Part shown: piece by piece, positions 1-6,935 of the stretch
Layout of the letters: the number at the start of each line of letters is the position of its first letter
Numbering within the stretch: the first letter of the stretch is position 1
Origin: Parachlamydiales bacterium
Lineage (GTDB): Bacteria; Chlamydiota; Chlamydiia; Chlamydiales; JAJFMK01
Length of the DNA: 12,469 bases
Reading direction: 5' to 3'
Assembly (NCBI GenBank): GCA_020050175.1
Contig: JAGVKY010000050.1
Span: forward strand, 1-12,469
Made by a program: the position numbers and the translations under genes
Notes under the pieces: generated by a model
Databases searched by the model: none
Seen by the model: the letters and a program-made list of their open reading frames with translations, nothing else
Told to the model about the DNA's origin: nothing

Positions 1-12
1 CTCTTCCGATCT
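1..12. other. Illumina adapter remnant at contig end
   Basis: The first 12 bases, CTCTTCCGATCT, are identical to the 3' end shared by the Illumina TruSeq read-1 and read-2 adapters (GCTCTTCCGATCT). An exact 12-base match placed exactly at the sequence edge is best explained by untrimmed adapter, so these bases are probably not genomic. The true genomic sequence would begin near position 13 and the contig ends here by assembly. Confidence 0.85.
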
Positions 13-42
13 GATGATTCCATAAGATTAATCGTATCGCTG

Positions 43-1296
43 TCATCTAGAATTTTCTCGCTCTTGCTTTAAGCTATCGATTCGCTTTTTAATTTCCCGC
101 TCGAAGCCGCGGTTGGCAGGTTCGTAACAAGAAATTCGTTCAACTCCCTCTGGCAGGAAAGATTGTCCAGATGTTTCAAAAGGGGTGCTTGGCTCGTAAA
201 TGTAATTTTTTCCATAACCTTGGCCAGCCATCCAACGGGTGGGGGCATTCAGGATGTTTTTGGGGGGAGGAAGATCGTCTGTTTCTTCGCACCAAGCTTG
301 GACATTTTTTTGAGCGAGGTAAAGGCGATTGCTTTTAGGAGCCAGAGCAAGATAGAGAGTGGCCTGGTAGAGCGCGAGGTCTCCTTCTGGAGATCCGAGC
401 GCTTCGAAAGTCGCTTTTGCGTCTAGAATAAGGCGGAGAGCCTGAGGATCTGCAAGGCCCACATCTTCAACAGCCATTCTCAGAAGACGGCGCAAAAGAA
501 AATGACGATCCTCTCCCCCTCTCATCATCCTCTCAAGCCAGTAAAGAGAAGCTTCGTGGTCGCAACCACGCACAGCTTTATGGAGAGCCGAAATGAGGTT
601 GTAGTGGTGCTCCCCCTGCTTATCATACAGGGGAGCTTTTTTCTGGAGGACCTGCTCTAGCTCTTGACGGTTGAGAGATCTTCCCTCCCCTTCGATCAAT
701 TCAAGGGCATTTAAAAGATAGCGGCCATCACCTTGAGCCAAATTTAACAGATAAGACTTTGCATCCTGGTCGAGAGAAAGTTTGCCCCTTTTTTCTTCGT
801 AACGACCTAATAATGTATTCAACGCCTCTTCATTTAAAGATTTTACTTCAAGTGTGCGCAGCCTGGATAAAAGAGCAGGGGAAAGAACAAAAGAGGGATT
901 TTCAGTTGTAGCCCCTATCAGGGTAAGAATTCCCCGCTCGACGAGAGGTAGAAGAAAATCTTGTTGCACACGAGTGAAACGGTGGATCTCATCAACAAAA
1001 AGAAAGGAACGTCCTTGAAAGAGAGGGGTTTTTTCAATCGATTCGACCACTTTTCTGATTTCGCTTGTGCCCTGTGAAACCCCCGAAATTTCATAGAAAC
1101 TTCCTTGGAAAGCTTTGGCATAGGCTCTAGCTAAAGTTGTTTTTCCACACCCAGGCGGTCCAAATAAAACCATGGAAAAGGGGCGATTATTTTTAACCGA
1201 TTGAGCGACCACCCCTTTTTCGGCAAGAAGGTGCCCCTGTCCCAAGATTTCTTGGAGTTCGGTAGGACGTAAAGCTTCGGCAAGAGGGGGGTTCAT
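43..1296 (-). CDS. rarA: Replication-associated recombination protein A (RarA/MgsA), AAA+ ATPase
   Basis: RarA is a cytoplasmic clamp-loader-like ATPase that acts at stalled replication forks and single-strand gaps. Visible motifs in the 417-residue protein: an N-terminal PLAEALRP start typical of the family, Walker A GPPGCGKTT (46-54), Walker B FLFVDEIHRF (98-107), sensor-1 region GATTENPSF (128-136), SRLR carrying a likely arginine finger (144-147), and sensor-2 region GDGRYLLNALE (about 189-199). The C-terminal helical tetramerisation part includes YDKQGEHHYNLISALHKAVRG. The length is normal for the family and the stop is present, so the gene is complete although it lies 30 bases from the adapter remnant. 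The ATG at 1296 fits the family N-terminus but has no Shine-Dalgarno sequence. A -10-like TATCAT lies 8 nt upstream, so the message may be nearly leaderless. It is divergent from the methyltransferase gene. Confidence 0.95.
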   Translation of the reverse strand: MNPPLAEALRPTELQEILGQGHLLAEKGVVAQSVKNNRPFSMVLFGPPGCGKTTLARAYAKAFQGSFYEISGVSQGTSEIRKVVESIEKTPLFQGRSFLFVDEIHRFTRVQQDFLLPLVERGILTLIGATTENPSFVLSPALLSRLRTLEVKSLNEEALNTLLGRYEEKRGKLSLDQDAKSYLLNLAQGDGRYLLNALELIEGEGRSLNRQELEQVLQKKAPLYDKQGEHHYNLISALHKAVRGCDHEASLYWLERMMRGGEDRHFLLRRLLRMAVEDVGLADPQALRLILDAKATFEALGSPEGDLALYQATLYLALAPKSNRLYLAQKNVQAWCEETDDLPPPKNILNAPTRWMAGQGYGKNYIYEPSTPFETSGQSFLPEGVERISCYEPANRGFEREIKKRIDSLKQERENSR

Positions 1297-1297
1297 C

Positions 1298-1313
1298 GTG
1301 TATAATGATACAC
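1298..1313. promoter_or_regulatory. Palindromic bidirectional start region between rarA and the methyltransferase gene
   Basis: GTGTAT-AATG-ATACAC is a perfect 6-bp inverted repeat in the tiny gap between two divergent genes. It contains a consensus -10 hexamer TATAAT on the plus strand (1301-1306), 7 nt before the ATG at 1314. On the minus strand it contains TATCAT (1310 to 1305), 8 nt before the rarA ATG. Possible -35 boxes are weak: TCGGCA at 1277-1282 for plus, and TTTAAA on the minus strand from 1333 to 1328. The repeat could be an operator or simply the symmetry of back-to-back -10 boxes. Promoter activity is inferred from sequence only. Confidence 0.35.
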
Positions 1314-2327
1314 ATGATAATTAAACTTTTAAATGGTTCTCTTTCATCTCCAAGAGAAAAAAACTCTCTTCTAAAAAAGGTCAATATTGTCCGCTTAGAT
1401 GGTAAGAATGGGATCTATTATCAGTTTTCCCTGCAAAAGGGGCATCAAGTTTTCCATGAGAATCATTCCGAGCAAGAGGGAGAAAAGAGATTACAGGAGC
1501 TTCTCCTTCTCTTTAAACAAGCTCATTTGGAATATGAGAATGAAACCCTCCATCTTTTAGCCAATCGAAGGGGAGAATTTCGAGCCACTAAGAAGGAAAA
1601 AGTGGGAGTGAACGTCCCTACTTCTCATAATAAAATTAAAGCCTACCCTTTTCCGGAAGGGGTGATCCATCCGTTCCTACAAGCAGTGGGCATCCAAGAC
1701 AAAGAGGGTAAAATCCCCTATTCCCAACGAGATAAATTCACCCAGATCAATCATTTCATCCAGATTTCTACCCCTCTTCTGCAGGAGTTCAAAAAACCTA
1801 GGATCATCGATTTATGTTGCGGGAAAGGCTATCTCACTCTCGCCCTCTATGCCTACTTCAAAGGGGAAGCAGAAATCATCGGGGTCGATCGGAAGAAAGA
1901 GGTCATCGAAGATCTGAATAAAAAAGTTGAGCAATTGGGGTGGAGTAACATCTCATTTATCGAAGGGAATATCGACGCTTTTACGCCCCCCTTCAAACCT
2001 GATCTGATCGTCGCACTCCATGCTTGCAATACAGCAACCGACGTAGCGATTGAACAAGGGATCAAATGGGAAGCTAAAGGGCTTCTGATCGCCCCCTGTT
2101 GCCAGCAAGAACTCCTCCCTACTCTCGACAAAGAGGAGTGGTACCCTCTTCTCAAATGGGGAGCCATCGCCGAAAAATTTGCCGCTCTCCTCACCGATGC
2201 CCGTCGCGGTGAATACCTTATTTCACAAGGCTACAAGACTGACATCATCGAATTTGTTGACTCCAGCCACACAGGTAAAAATCTTCTTATTCGCTCTTTT
2301 AAGCAAAAGAACCTGAAAAGTATTTGA
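1305..2327 (+). CDS. Class I SAM-dependent methyltransferase (Methyltransf_32-like)
   Basis: A probable methyltransferase of unknown substrate, cytoplasmic. The 340-residue protein has a poorly recognisable N-terminal part (1-135) and a Rossmann methyltransferase domain in the C-terminal 200 residues. That domain has a KFTQINHFIQI lead-in (144-154), motif I IIDLCCGKGYL (167-177) for SAM binding, an acidic residue after strand 2 (GVDRK, D195), DLIVALHACNTATD at the motif IV position (233-246), an APCC pair (263-266), and a late HTGKN motif (322-326). This pattern matches the Methyltransf_32 group, which also contains the GSTCD-type proteins and is often proposed to act on RNA. The start is uncertain. 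ATG codons at 1305 and 1314 are in frame and neither has a Shine-Dalgarno sequence. A TATAAT at 1301-1306 overlaps the first, so 1314 as a near-leaderless start is at least as likely. Confidence 0.8.
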   Translation: MIHMIIKLLNGSLSSPREKNSLLKKVNIVRLDGKNGIYYQFSLQKGHQVFHENHSEQEGEKRLQELLLLFKQAHLEYENETLHLLANRRGEFRATKKEKVGVNVPTSHNKIKAYPFPEGVIHPFLQAVGIQDKEGKIPYSQRDKFTQINHFIQISTPLLQEFKKPRIIDLCCGKGYLTLALYAYFKGEAEIIGVDRKKEVIEDLNKKVEQLGWSNISFIEGNIDAFTPPFKPDLIVALHACNTATDVAIEQGIKWEAKGLLIAPCCQQELLPTLDKEEWYPLLKWGAIAEKFAALLTDARRGEYLISQGYKTDIIEFVDSSHTGKNLLIRSFKQKNLKSI

Positions 2328-2406
2328 GAGCAATTTAAATCTTTTCTATTTGTTCTTTTCAATAAACCCAAAAGGGTATATGTGTTTTTATTTTGAAGCA
2401 GAATTT

Positions 2407-2646
2407 ATGACTTCTATAGTATTTTTAAAGCGAGATTGGACTTTAAATAATGGTAAGGTAATTACTGCAGGCTCGTCAGCATCTGTTGCTACCGATGCGT
2501 TTCTTAACAGTTTTTCTTCTAAGGATCTTGAGGAACTTAGAATGATCAGAGAACAGGAAAAACTAAAAGGAAATTTGTATGTATATTTTCAATTCGAAAA
2601 TCACGGAAAATTTGACTCTGTTCCAATGAGTGAGATTAACTTCTAG
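2407..2646 (+). CDS. Small hypothetical protein next to the toxin-antitoxin operon
   Basis: A 79-residue protein from the ATG at 2407. I do not recognise the family. The reading frame is open further upstream (TTG at 2350, ATG at 2380), but 2407 has the best ribosome site, GAAG about 8 nt upstream. The ATG at 2380 has only a poorly spaced GGG. The protein is soluble with no signal or membrane segment. It has a Thr/Ser/Ala-rich stretch (about 19-31), a charged helix with KDLEELRMIREQEKLK, and a C-terminal beta-like NLYVYFQFENHG. Its TAG stop directly abuts the TAA stop of the antitoxin gene on the other strand, with no base between, so the two transcripts must converge. AT-rich composition matches the toxin-antitoxin patch rather than the flanking genes. 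It may be a passenger or an accessory part of that module. Confidence 0.5.
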   Translation: MTSIVFLKRDWTLNNGKVITAGSSASVATDAFLNSFSSKDLEELRMIREQEKLKGNLYVYFQFENHGKFDSVPMSEINF

Positions 2647-2949
2647 TTAGCTCAATCGCAAATTCAGTCCTAATGCCATTACTAAAGAGACAAGAGTGTG
2701 CCATTTTGGATTTCCTTTTTCAGAAAGACTTTTATAAAGGCTCTCTCTTCCAACATGAGCCTTTTTAGCCAAAGCACCTATACCCCCTTGAGCTTCTGCA
2801 ACATTTCTAAGAGCAATGAGAAAGAGGTATTGAGACTCTTCGTCCCCTTTTAGACTCTCCTCTAAAGCGGCATTGAGATAGGCAACTGCTTCGTCATGAT
2901 CTTTTAACTTCTCTAGAAGCCATTTTTGATAGTTCTTACTTTTAGCCAT
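2647..2949 (-). CDS. Antitoxin of type II toxin-antitoxin system (HigA-like HTH, addiction module antidote)
   Basis: A 100-residue protein of the addiction-module antidote group (COG3636 type) that would bind and neutralise the toxin encoded just upstream and repress their shared promoter. The N-terminal half (KLKDHDEAVAYLNAALEES) is the typical toxin-contacting helical region. The helix-turn-helix lies at about 57-90, with IGALAKKAHVGRESLYKSLSEKGNP followed by a conserved WHTLVSLVMALGL. The ATG at 2949 lies inside the end of the toxin gene (8-nt overlap) and is preceded by AGGGAG on the minus strand (2962 to 2957), 7 nt away, so translation is probably coupled and efficient. Toxin-first order is that of higBA-type loci. 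The operator candidate at 3289-3316 is its expected target. Confidence 0.9.
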   Translation of the reverse strand: MAKSKNYQKWLLEKLKDHDEAVAYLNAALEESLKGDEESQYLFLIALRNVAEAQGGIGALAKKAHVGRESLYKSLSEKGNPKWHTLVSLVMALGLNLRLS

Positions 2950-3283
2950 GTTTTTTCTCCCTAGATTGATAGTCTTTTAAATACTCCTTTGCTTTCCTAA
3001 TGTCTTTAACTTGTGAACCTTTGTCCCCTCCACAAAGCAATAAAATTACCTTATTCCCTATCTTGGAGTAATAAATTCTTATTCCAGGTCCGTAGTGGAT
3101 TCGAAGTTCACCGATTCCTTCGCCAAGAGTCTTACAATCTCCGAAATTACCAACTCTTAGTCTATCGAGTCGGGTAAGAATTTTCGCCCGAGTATGTATT
3201 TCTCGAATATTTTCAAACCATGTATCAAAAGGGCATCGACCTGAGGCTGTTTCATAGATCTCAATCTCGATTTCAACTTCCAT
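2942..3283 (-). CDS. Toxin of type II toxin-antitoxin system (RelE/ParE family, HigB-like)
   Basis: A 113-residue addiction-module killer protein (COG3657 type), predicted to act like RelE/HigB toxins, which cut mRNA on ribosomes. The diagnostic core is present: AKILTRLDRLRVGNFGD (33-49), then GEGIGELRIHYGPGIRIYY (54-72), then ILLLCGGDKGSQVKDIRKAKE (80-100). Basic residues in this core (R61, R69, K88) are the likely RNA-contacting positions. The N-terminus has the longer YETASGRCPFDTWFENI form found in part of the family, after an odd acidic VEIEIEIE repeat. The only methionine is the annotated start. There is no Shine-Dalgarno sequence; a good promoter ends 8 nt before the ATG, so the transcript may start almost at the start codon. 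Overlaps the antitoxin gene by 8 nt. Confidence 0.9.
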   Translation of the reverse strand: MEVEIEIEIYETASGRCPFDTWFENIREIHTRAKILTRLDRLRVGNFGDCKTLGEGIGELRIHYGPGIRIYYSKIGNKVILLLCGGDKGSQVKDIRKAKEYLKDYQSREKKHG

Positions 3284-3288
3284 ATATC

Positions 3289-3316
3289 AAAATTGTATCC
3301 CAAAGGATACAATTTT
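3289..3316. promoter_or_regulatory. Operator candidate: perfect 12-bp inverted repeat of the toxin-antitoxin promoter
   Basis: AAAATTGTATCC (3289-3300), a CAAA spacer, and GGATACAATTTT (3305-3316) form a perfect 12-bp inverted repeat just upstream of the toxin start. It covers the -10 box and most of the spacer of the predicted promoter, so bound antitoxin or toxin-antitoxin complex would block RNA polymerase. The symmetry is directly visible; the role is inferred from how these operons are normally autoregulated. Confidence 0.75.
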
Positions 3317-3320
3317 TCAA
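3292..3320 (-). promoter_or_regulatory. Sigma-70-type promoter of the toxin-antitoxin operon
   Basis: On the minus strand TTGAAA (3320 to 3315) and TACAAT (3297 to 3292) are separated by exactly 17 bp, matching the consensus at five of six bases in each box. The -10 box ends 8 nt before the toxin ATG, so the predicted 5' leader is only about 0-3 nt. Confidence 0.65.
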
Positions 3321-3376
3321 TAAATTGATAGACGATTGATTCTGAGTCGTTTGATTTAGGTATCTGAGTAATGGAT

Positions 3377-3409
3377 AAAATAGGGGCACTTATGTGCCAG
3401 TACCCCTAA
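3377..3409 (-). terminator. Rho-independent terminator of the prs-MFS-glyQS operon
   Basis: Read on the minus strand, the stop codon of the glycyl-tRNA synthetase gene runs into a GC-rich hairpin: GGCAC-ATAA-GTGCC as the core, extended by TAGGG/CCCTA outer pairing with a small bulge, and followed by TTTTAT. It overlaps the stop codon of the gene it ends, and separates this operon from the toxin-antitoxin operon that is transcribed in the same direction. Confidence 0.6.
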
Positions 3410-4800
3410 CCGGTTTGCATCAGATTTTTGATAACAGTGAGCAATTCATCCTTGTGGACTCTCTCCTGCTTCATCGAGTCGCGATGGCGGAGGGTGACGG
3501 TGCCATCCTCTTTGGTCTGATAATCGATTGTAACGCAGAACGGCGTTCCGATCTCATCTTGTCTTCTGTAGCGTTTACCAATCGCTCCCCCTTCGTCATA
3601 TTCAGCCTGAAAATGAGGAGAAAGGGCTTTGAAAATGGCATCCGCTATTTCTGCAAGGCCATCTTTGCGCATCAGAGGGAAAACCGCTACTTTGATCGGA
3701 GCAAGAGTAGGAGGTAGATGCAAAACTGTCCGGACATCCCCTTCTCCAAGGGTTTGTTCCTCGTACGATTGACAGAGGAGGGCGAGGAAAGTCCTCTCTA
3801 CCCCAAATGTTGGTTCAATCACATGAGGGACATACTTTTCCTGAGTTTCAGGATCGGTATAGAGAATTTTTGTCTTTGAGTGTTCTGCATGTTGCTTGAG
3901 GTCAAAATCGGTCCGGTAAGCTAAGCCATAAAGTTCCGACCAGCCAAAAGGGAACTCATAGAGGATATCTACAGTCCGCTTTGAATAATGGGAGAGCTTA
4001 TCTTGCGGATGCTCATACAATTTGAGCTTCTCTTCCTTAAGACCAATTAAACGGCACCACTCTTTCATAGTCGCGAGCCATTGTTCAAAATGACTTTCCC
4101 AACCTGTAGGAGGAATAAAGTATTCAATCTCCATTTGTTCGAATTCGATGACTCGGAAGATAAAGTTCCCTGGCGTGATCTCATTCCGGAAAGCTTTACC
4201 CATTTGAGCAACTCCAAATGGAACACGCTTTCGCATGGTGTCGATGATGTTTTTGAAATCGATAAAAATCGCTTGGGCTGTTTCTGGACGGAGGTAAGCG
4301 ATTTCCTCCTCTTCTCCATTCTTCGTCTTTTTGAGCGGGGTGTGGAACATAAGGTTAAATTGACGAGCGTCGGTCCAGTCGACCGCCTTGCATTTGGGGC
4401 AAGGGATCTTGTTGTCGTGGATAATCGCTGTCACTTCGCTTAAGGGAAGCCCTTCGACCTCTCGATGGAGGGCATTTTCGATTAAATGATCAGCTCTAAA
4501 ACGGGACTTACAACTTTTACAGTCGACAAGAGCATCGTGGAAACCAGCAACATGACCCGATGCTTCCCAAACTTTTGGATGGAGCAAAATAGGTCCGTCA
4601 AGACCCACCATGTCACTCCTTAGCTGAGTGAAGGTACGCCACCAGGCATCTTTGATGTTCTTCTTGAGAAGAGCTCCATAGGGGCCAAAGCTATAGCTAT
4701 TGGCAAACCCCCCATAAATCTCCGAACAGGGATAAACGAACCCTCTTCTTTTGGCAAGGGCAACAATATCTTTTAACTTATCTTGAATGGATGAGGTCAT
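3406..4800 (-). CDS. glyQS: Glycine--tRNA ligase, single-chain alpha2 type (class II aminoacyl-tRNA synthetase)
   Basis: Charges tRNA-Gly with glycine in the cytoplasm. The 464-residue protein is complete and of the alpha2 class (bacterial relatives of the archaeal/eukaryotic enzyme), not the alpha2beta2 GlyQ/GlyS or fused form. Visible parts: an N-terminal RGFVYPCSEIYGGFANSYSFGPYG (19-42), two CxxC pairs (C94/C97 and C134/C137) that could bind zinc, YLRPETAQ (169-176), motif 2 FRNEITP (204-210) with EFEQMEIEYF (219-228), motif 3 with EPTFGVERTFLALL (329-342), and the C-terminal anticodon-binding domain (about 367-460) with the GGAIGKRYRRQDEIGTPFCVTID stretch. The ATG overlaps the TGA of the upstream MFS gene (ATGA), so translation is probably coupled. 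Last gene of the prs operon; a terminator overlaps its stop. Confidence 0.95.
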   Translation of the reverse strand: MTSSIQDKLKDIVALAKRRGFVYPCSEIYGGFANSYSFGPYGALLKKNIKDAWWRTFTQLRSDMVGLDGPILLHPKVWEASGHVAGFHDALVDCKSCKSRFRADHLIENALHREVEGLPLSEVTAIIHDNKIPCPKCKAVDWTDARQFNLMFHTPLKKTKNGEEEEIAYLRPETAQAIFIDFKNIIDTMRKRVPFGVAQMGKAFRNEITPGNFIFRVIEFEQMEIEYFIPPTGWESHFEQWLATMKEWCRLIGLKEEKLKLYEHPQDKLSHYSKRTVDILYEFPFGWSELYGLAYRTDFDLKQHAEHSKTKILYTDPETQEKYVPHVIEPTFGVERTFLALLCQSYEEQTLGEGDVRTVLHLPPTLAPIKVAVFPLMRKDGLAEIADAIFKALSPHFQAEYDEGGAIGKRYRRQDEIGTPFCVTIDYQTKEDGTVTLRHRDSMKQERVHKDELLTVIKNLMQTG

Positions 4801-5969
4801 GCGATCACAGTCTCTTCTGCTTTACCCAGACGGTAGAGCGAGAAGGATGCTAGCACAAATAGAAGTCCGAGGACAACTAACGACTGAGTAGCCCCTGCCT
4901 CATCGAAGAGGCGGGATAGGAGACCCACACCTGTGATCCCAACGAGTTCTGAGACGAACCAGACAAATCCCATGAGAAATGCAGAGATGAGTCCAGGAGA
5001 TTCAGGAACCATGGCATTTCCCCAAGCGATCGTCAGAGGAGTTACAACTCCAAGACCCGCCCCGACACCCATGGCAAGCGGAAGAAGGATATAAGCCGGG
5101 AGATCGGGCGATAAAAGGAGGATGAAATAGGCCACCATCGAAACAAGCACCGTCACTTGGAGCACTGAACGGGGCGAAAATCGATCGGCAATCCATCCTG
5201 CTGGAAGAGACATAAAAGCTGCCCCCAAAACAAAAAAGAGGTGACCTGTTCCATCACAAATCCAGCTAGGGCACGCCTTTTCTTTCAAAATGTCGGGAAA
5301 ATAGAAGATCGTCCCCCAATAAATTGAAGTGATGGAGAAATGGAAAAGCCAAAGAAGCCTTGTGTCTCGCCGACGGAAAAATTGAAAAATTTGAGTGAAG
5401 GAAAAAGGTTTCTTTTGAGTCGAAATGCCGCTAGAAACTTTTTGCCGATGGAGAAAGAAGGCTAATATAACAAGGGGTAGACCGATCAATGAAAGAACAA
5501 TAGTCCCCTCATTAAAAGAGGTGTAAATTTTAGCAAATGTGAGCTGACTTAAAGCAAGTCCTAAGCCGCCCGATGCCCAAAAAAGGGCAAGTGTCGTGCC
5601 GCGTGCTTGCGGAAATAAAGAAGCGATACCGCCCGCTGCAGCTGGATGGAAAGCAGCAGAGCCAATAGCAAACGTAAGATAGATAAGAAGATAGCCTAAA
5701 ATACCAGAAGCAAGTGGGAGTGTAGGGATGGCCATGGCCAGCAAGATCCCAAGAGCTATTAATAAGAAACGACCGCCCCGATCGCTCCATCCCCCAAAAA
5801 ACACTTGAGAAATCTCAGCGAAAAAGGCTCCAACTCCGCCGACAAGACCTGCCCAGGCGAGATCTATCCCCTGCAAAGTCTTAAAAAGAGGCCAAACGCC
5901 CCACATAAAATCGACAACAAAGTGCCCGAGGCAGAACAGAAGAAGTAAGGGCAGAGGGCGAGTGAACAT
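4797..5969 (-). CDS. MFS transporter, fosmidomycin-resistance (Fsr)-like
   Basis: An inner-membrane secondary transporter of the major facilitator superfamily, 390 residues with about 11-12 hydrophobic segments. MFS motif A is visible in both halves: GGWSDRGGR (59-67), and PAGWIADRFSPR (256-267). The AIGSAAFHPAAAG block (101-113) carries the FHP signature seen in the fosmidomycin-resistance (Fsr) branch, and ASGGLGLALSQL (132-143) fits the same region. The actual substrate cannot be read from sequence. Export of a small phosphonate-like drug or a metabolite is the family-based guess. The start at 5969 is 8 nt after the prs stop, with only a weak GAG as ribosome site, and the stop overlaps the glyQS start, so it sits as the middle gene of a tight three-gene operon. 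Confidence 0.8.
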   Translation of the reverse strand: MFTRPLPLLLLFCLGHFVVDFMWGVWPLFKTLQGIDLAWAGLVGGVGAFFAEISQVFFGGWSDRGGRFLLIALGILLAMAIPTLPLASGILGYLLIYLTFAIGSAAFHPAAAGGIASLFPQARGTTLALFWASGGLGLALSQLTFAKIYTSFNEGTIVLSLIGLPLVILAFFLHRQKVSSGISTQKKPFSFTQIFQFFRRRDTRLLWLFHFSITSIYWGTIFYFPDILKEKACPSWICDGTGHLFFVLGAAFMSLPAGWIADRFSPRSVLQVTVLVSMVAYFILLLSPDLPAYILLPLAMGVGAGLGVVTPLTIAWGNAMVPESPGLISAFLMGFVWFVSELVGITGVGLLSRLFDEAGATQSLVVLGLLFVLASFSLYRLGKAEETVIA

Positions 5970-5977
5970 TGAAAATA

Positions 5978-6901
5978 TTATACTCTAGTATCAATAAGGC
6001 TGAATAAACTTTCTTTTAAAAGCGGCGCGATCGTCAAAATTTCGATTTTTTCTCTTTTCTTTACTTGGGGAACTGAATTAGAGATAAAAATCTGTTCGAA
6101 GGGAGAATGCAGTAAATTTTGCCATCCTTTTTCATCAAGCAAAACATGGGTAACAACTCCTAGAATACGGGAAGCTCCTTTTTCCTGGCAAAGTGAGGCT
6201 GCCATCGCAAGAGTTGTCCCTGTTGCTGCCAAATCATCGGTGATGACGACCTCTCTCCCTTTGACGTCGCCAAGGAGAGAAATCTCTATCTTTCCTTCGT
6301 GCCCGTGCCTTTGCTTATCCACAACGATAAAATCAGTTTCAAACTCTTTGGCAAAAGCTCTGGCTATCTTGATGCTTCCCACATCAGGGGCCACAAAAAG
6401 GGGCTCTTTTTTTAAGATTTTTTTTAGGGGCTCTTTGAAAAGTTTGGGTGTGGTTCGAATATGCAAAAAAGGGATCGAAAAAAAACCTTCTAGCTGTCCT
6501 TGGTGGAGTTCAACCGAAACTACTTCGTGGATACCCGTGCTTTCCAACAGATCGGCAACCACTCTTGCGGCAATGGGTTCTCCGGGAACATCGATTCTGT
6601 CTTGCCTGCAGTAGGGGTAGTAAGGGAGGATCGCAATTGTTCTCTCTGCACCGGCTCTCTTTAGTGCATCTAAGATCAAAGCCATTTCAAATAGGTAATC
6701 GTTCGGTTTCCCCACGCAAGATTGCAAAACAAAAACAGTTTTTCCTCTTACAGGAGTGAGAACTTCTACCCCTGTCTCTCCATCTGGAAACTGGAACAAT
6801 GAGACCTTTCCCAATGAAATGCCCATTAAGGCGGCTAATTCTTTAGCCAAAACGGGGTGAGAACTACCTGAAATAAGGAGGGGATCCATTCTGATTGTCA
6901 C
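5978..6901 (-). CDS. prs: Ribose-phosphate pyrophosphokinase (PRPP synthetase)
   Basis: Makes PRPP from ribose 5-phosphate and ATP, the entry point to purine, pyrimidine, NAD, histidine and tryptophan synthesis; cytoplasmic. The 307-residue protein shows FPDGE (38-42), PYCRQDR (96-102), the catalytic-loop K196/R198 in VDKQRHG (194-200), and the PRPP-binding loop VVITDDLAATGTT (218-230). It differs from the canonical bacterial enzyme: ELHQGQLEGFF (131-141) replaces the usual DLHAxQIQGFF, and the stretch after RQDR reads IDVPGEPIAAR, which recalls archaeal PRPP synthetases. The start is GTG at 6901, chosen because AGGA lies 6 nt upstream; an in-frame ATG four codons later (6889) is a weaker choice. 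First gene of the prs-MFS-glyQS operon, and divergent from the plus-strand gene at 6936. Confidence 0.93.
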   Translation of the reverse strand: MTIRMDPLLISGSSHPVLAKELAALMGISLGKVSLFQFPDGETGVEVLTPVRGKTVFVLQSCVGKPNDYLFEMALILDALKRAGAERTIAILPYYPYCRQDRIDVPGEPIAARVVADLLESTGIHEVVSVELHQGQLEGFFSIPFLHIRTTPKLFKEPLKKILKKEPLFVAPDVGSIKIARAFAKEFETDFIVVDKQRHGHEGKIEISLLGDVKGREVVITDDLAATGTTLAMAASLCQEKGASRILGVVTHVLLDEKGWQNLLHSPFEQIFISNSVPQVKKREKIEILTIAPLLKESLFSLIDTRV

Positions 6902-6935
6902 TTGATTTCCTAAGCCTTAACATAAGGAAGTCATC
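6902..6935. promoter_or_regulatory. 34-bp divergent spacer with two outward ribosome binding sites
   Basis: The spacer holds AGGA on the minus strand (6911 to 6908) for the GTG start of prs, and AAGGAAG on the plus strand (6924-6930), 5-7 nt before the ATG at 6936. A small CCTTA-ACA-TAAGG palindrome (6915-6927) lies between. It is too short for two complete promoters, so each promoter must reach into the opposite gene or overlap. I see no convincing -35/-10 pair. Confidence 0.5.

Noticed and set aside
2366..2377. ACCC-AAAA-GGGT small palindrome upstream of the small hypothetical gene
   Set aside because: Only 4-bp arms, and it does not resemble the toxin-antitoxin operator, so an operator role cannot be supported.
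2350..2406. Extended N-terminus of the small gene from TTG at 2350
   Set aside because: TTG without a ribosome site, only 22 nt after the preceding stop. The ATG at 2407 has a better-placed GAAG.
4081..4443. 120-codon plus-strand open frame opposite the glycyl-tRNA synthetase gene
   Set aside because: It is the antisense shadow of a highly conserved gene, with no family resemblance and no ribosome site.
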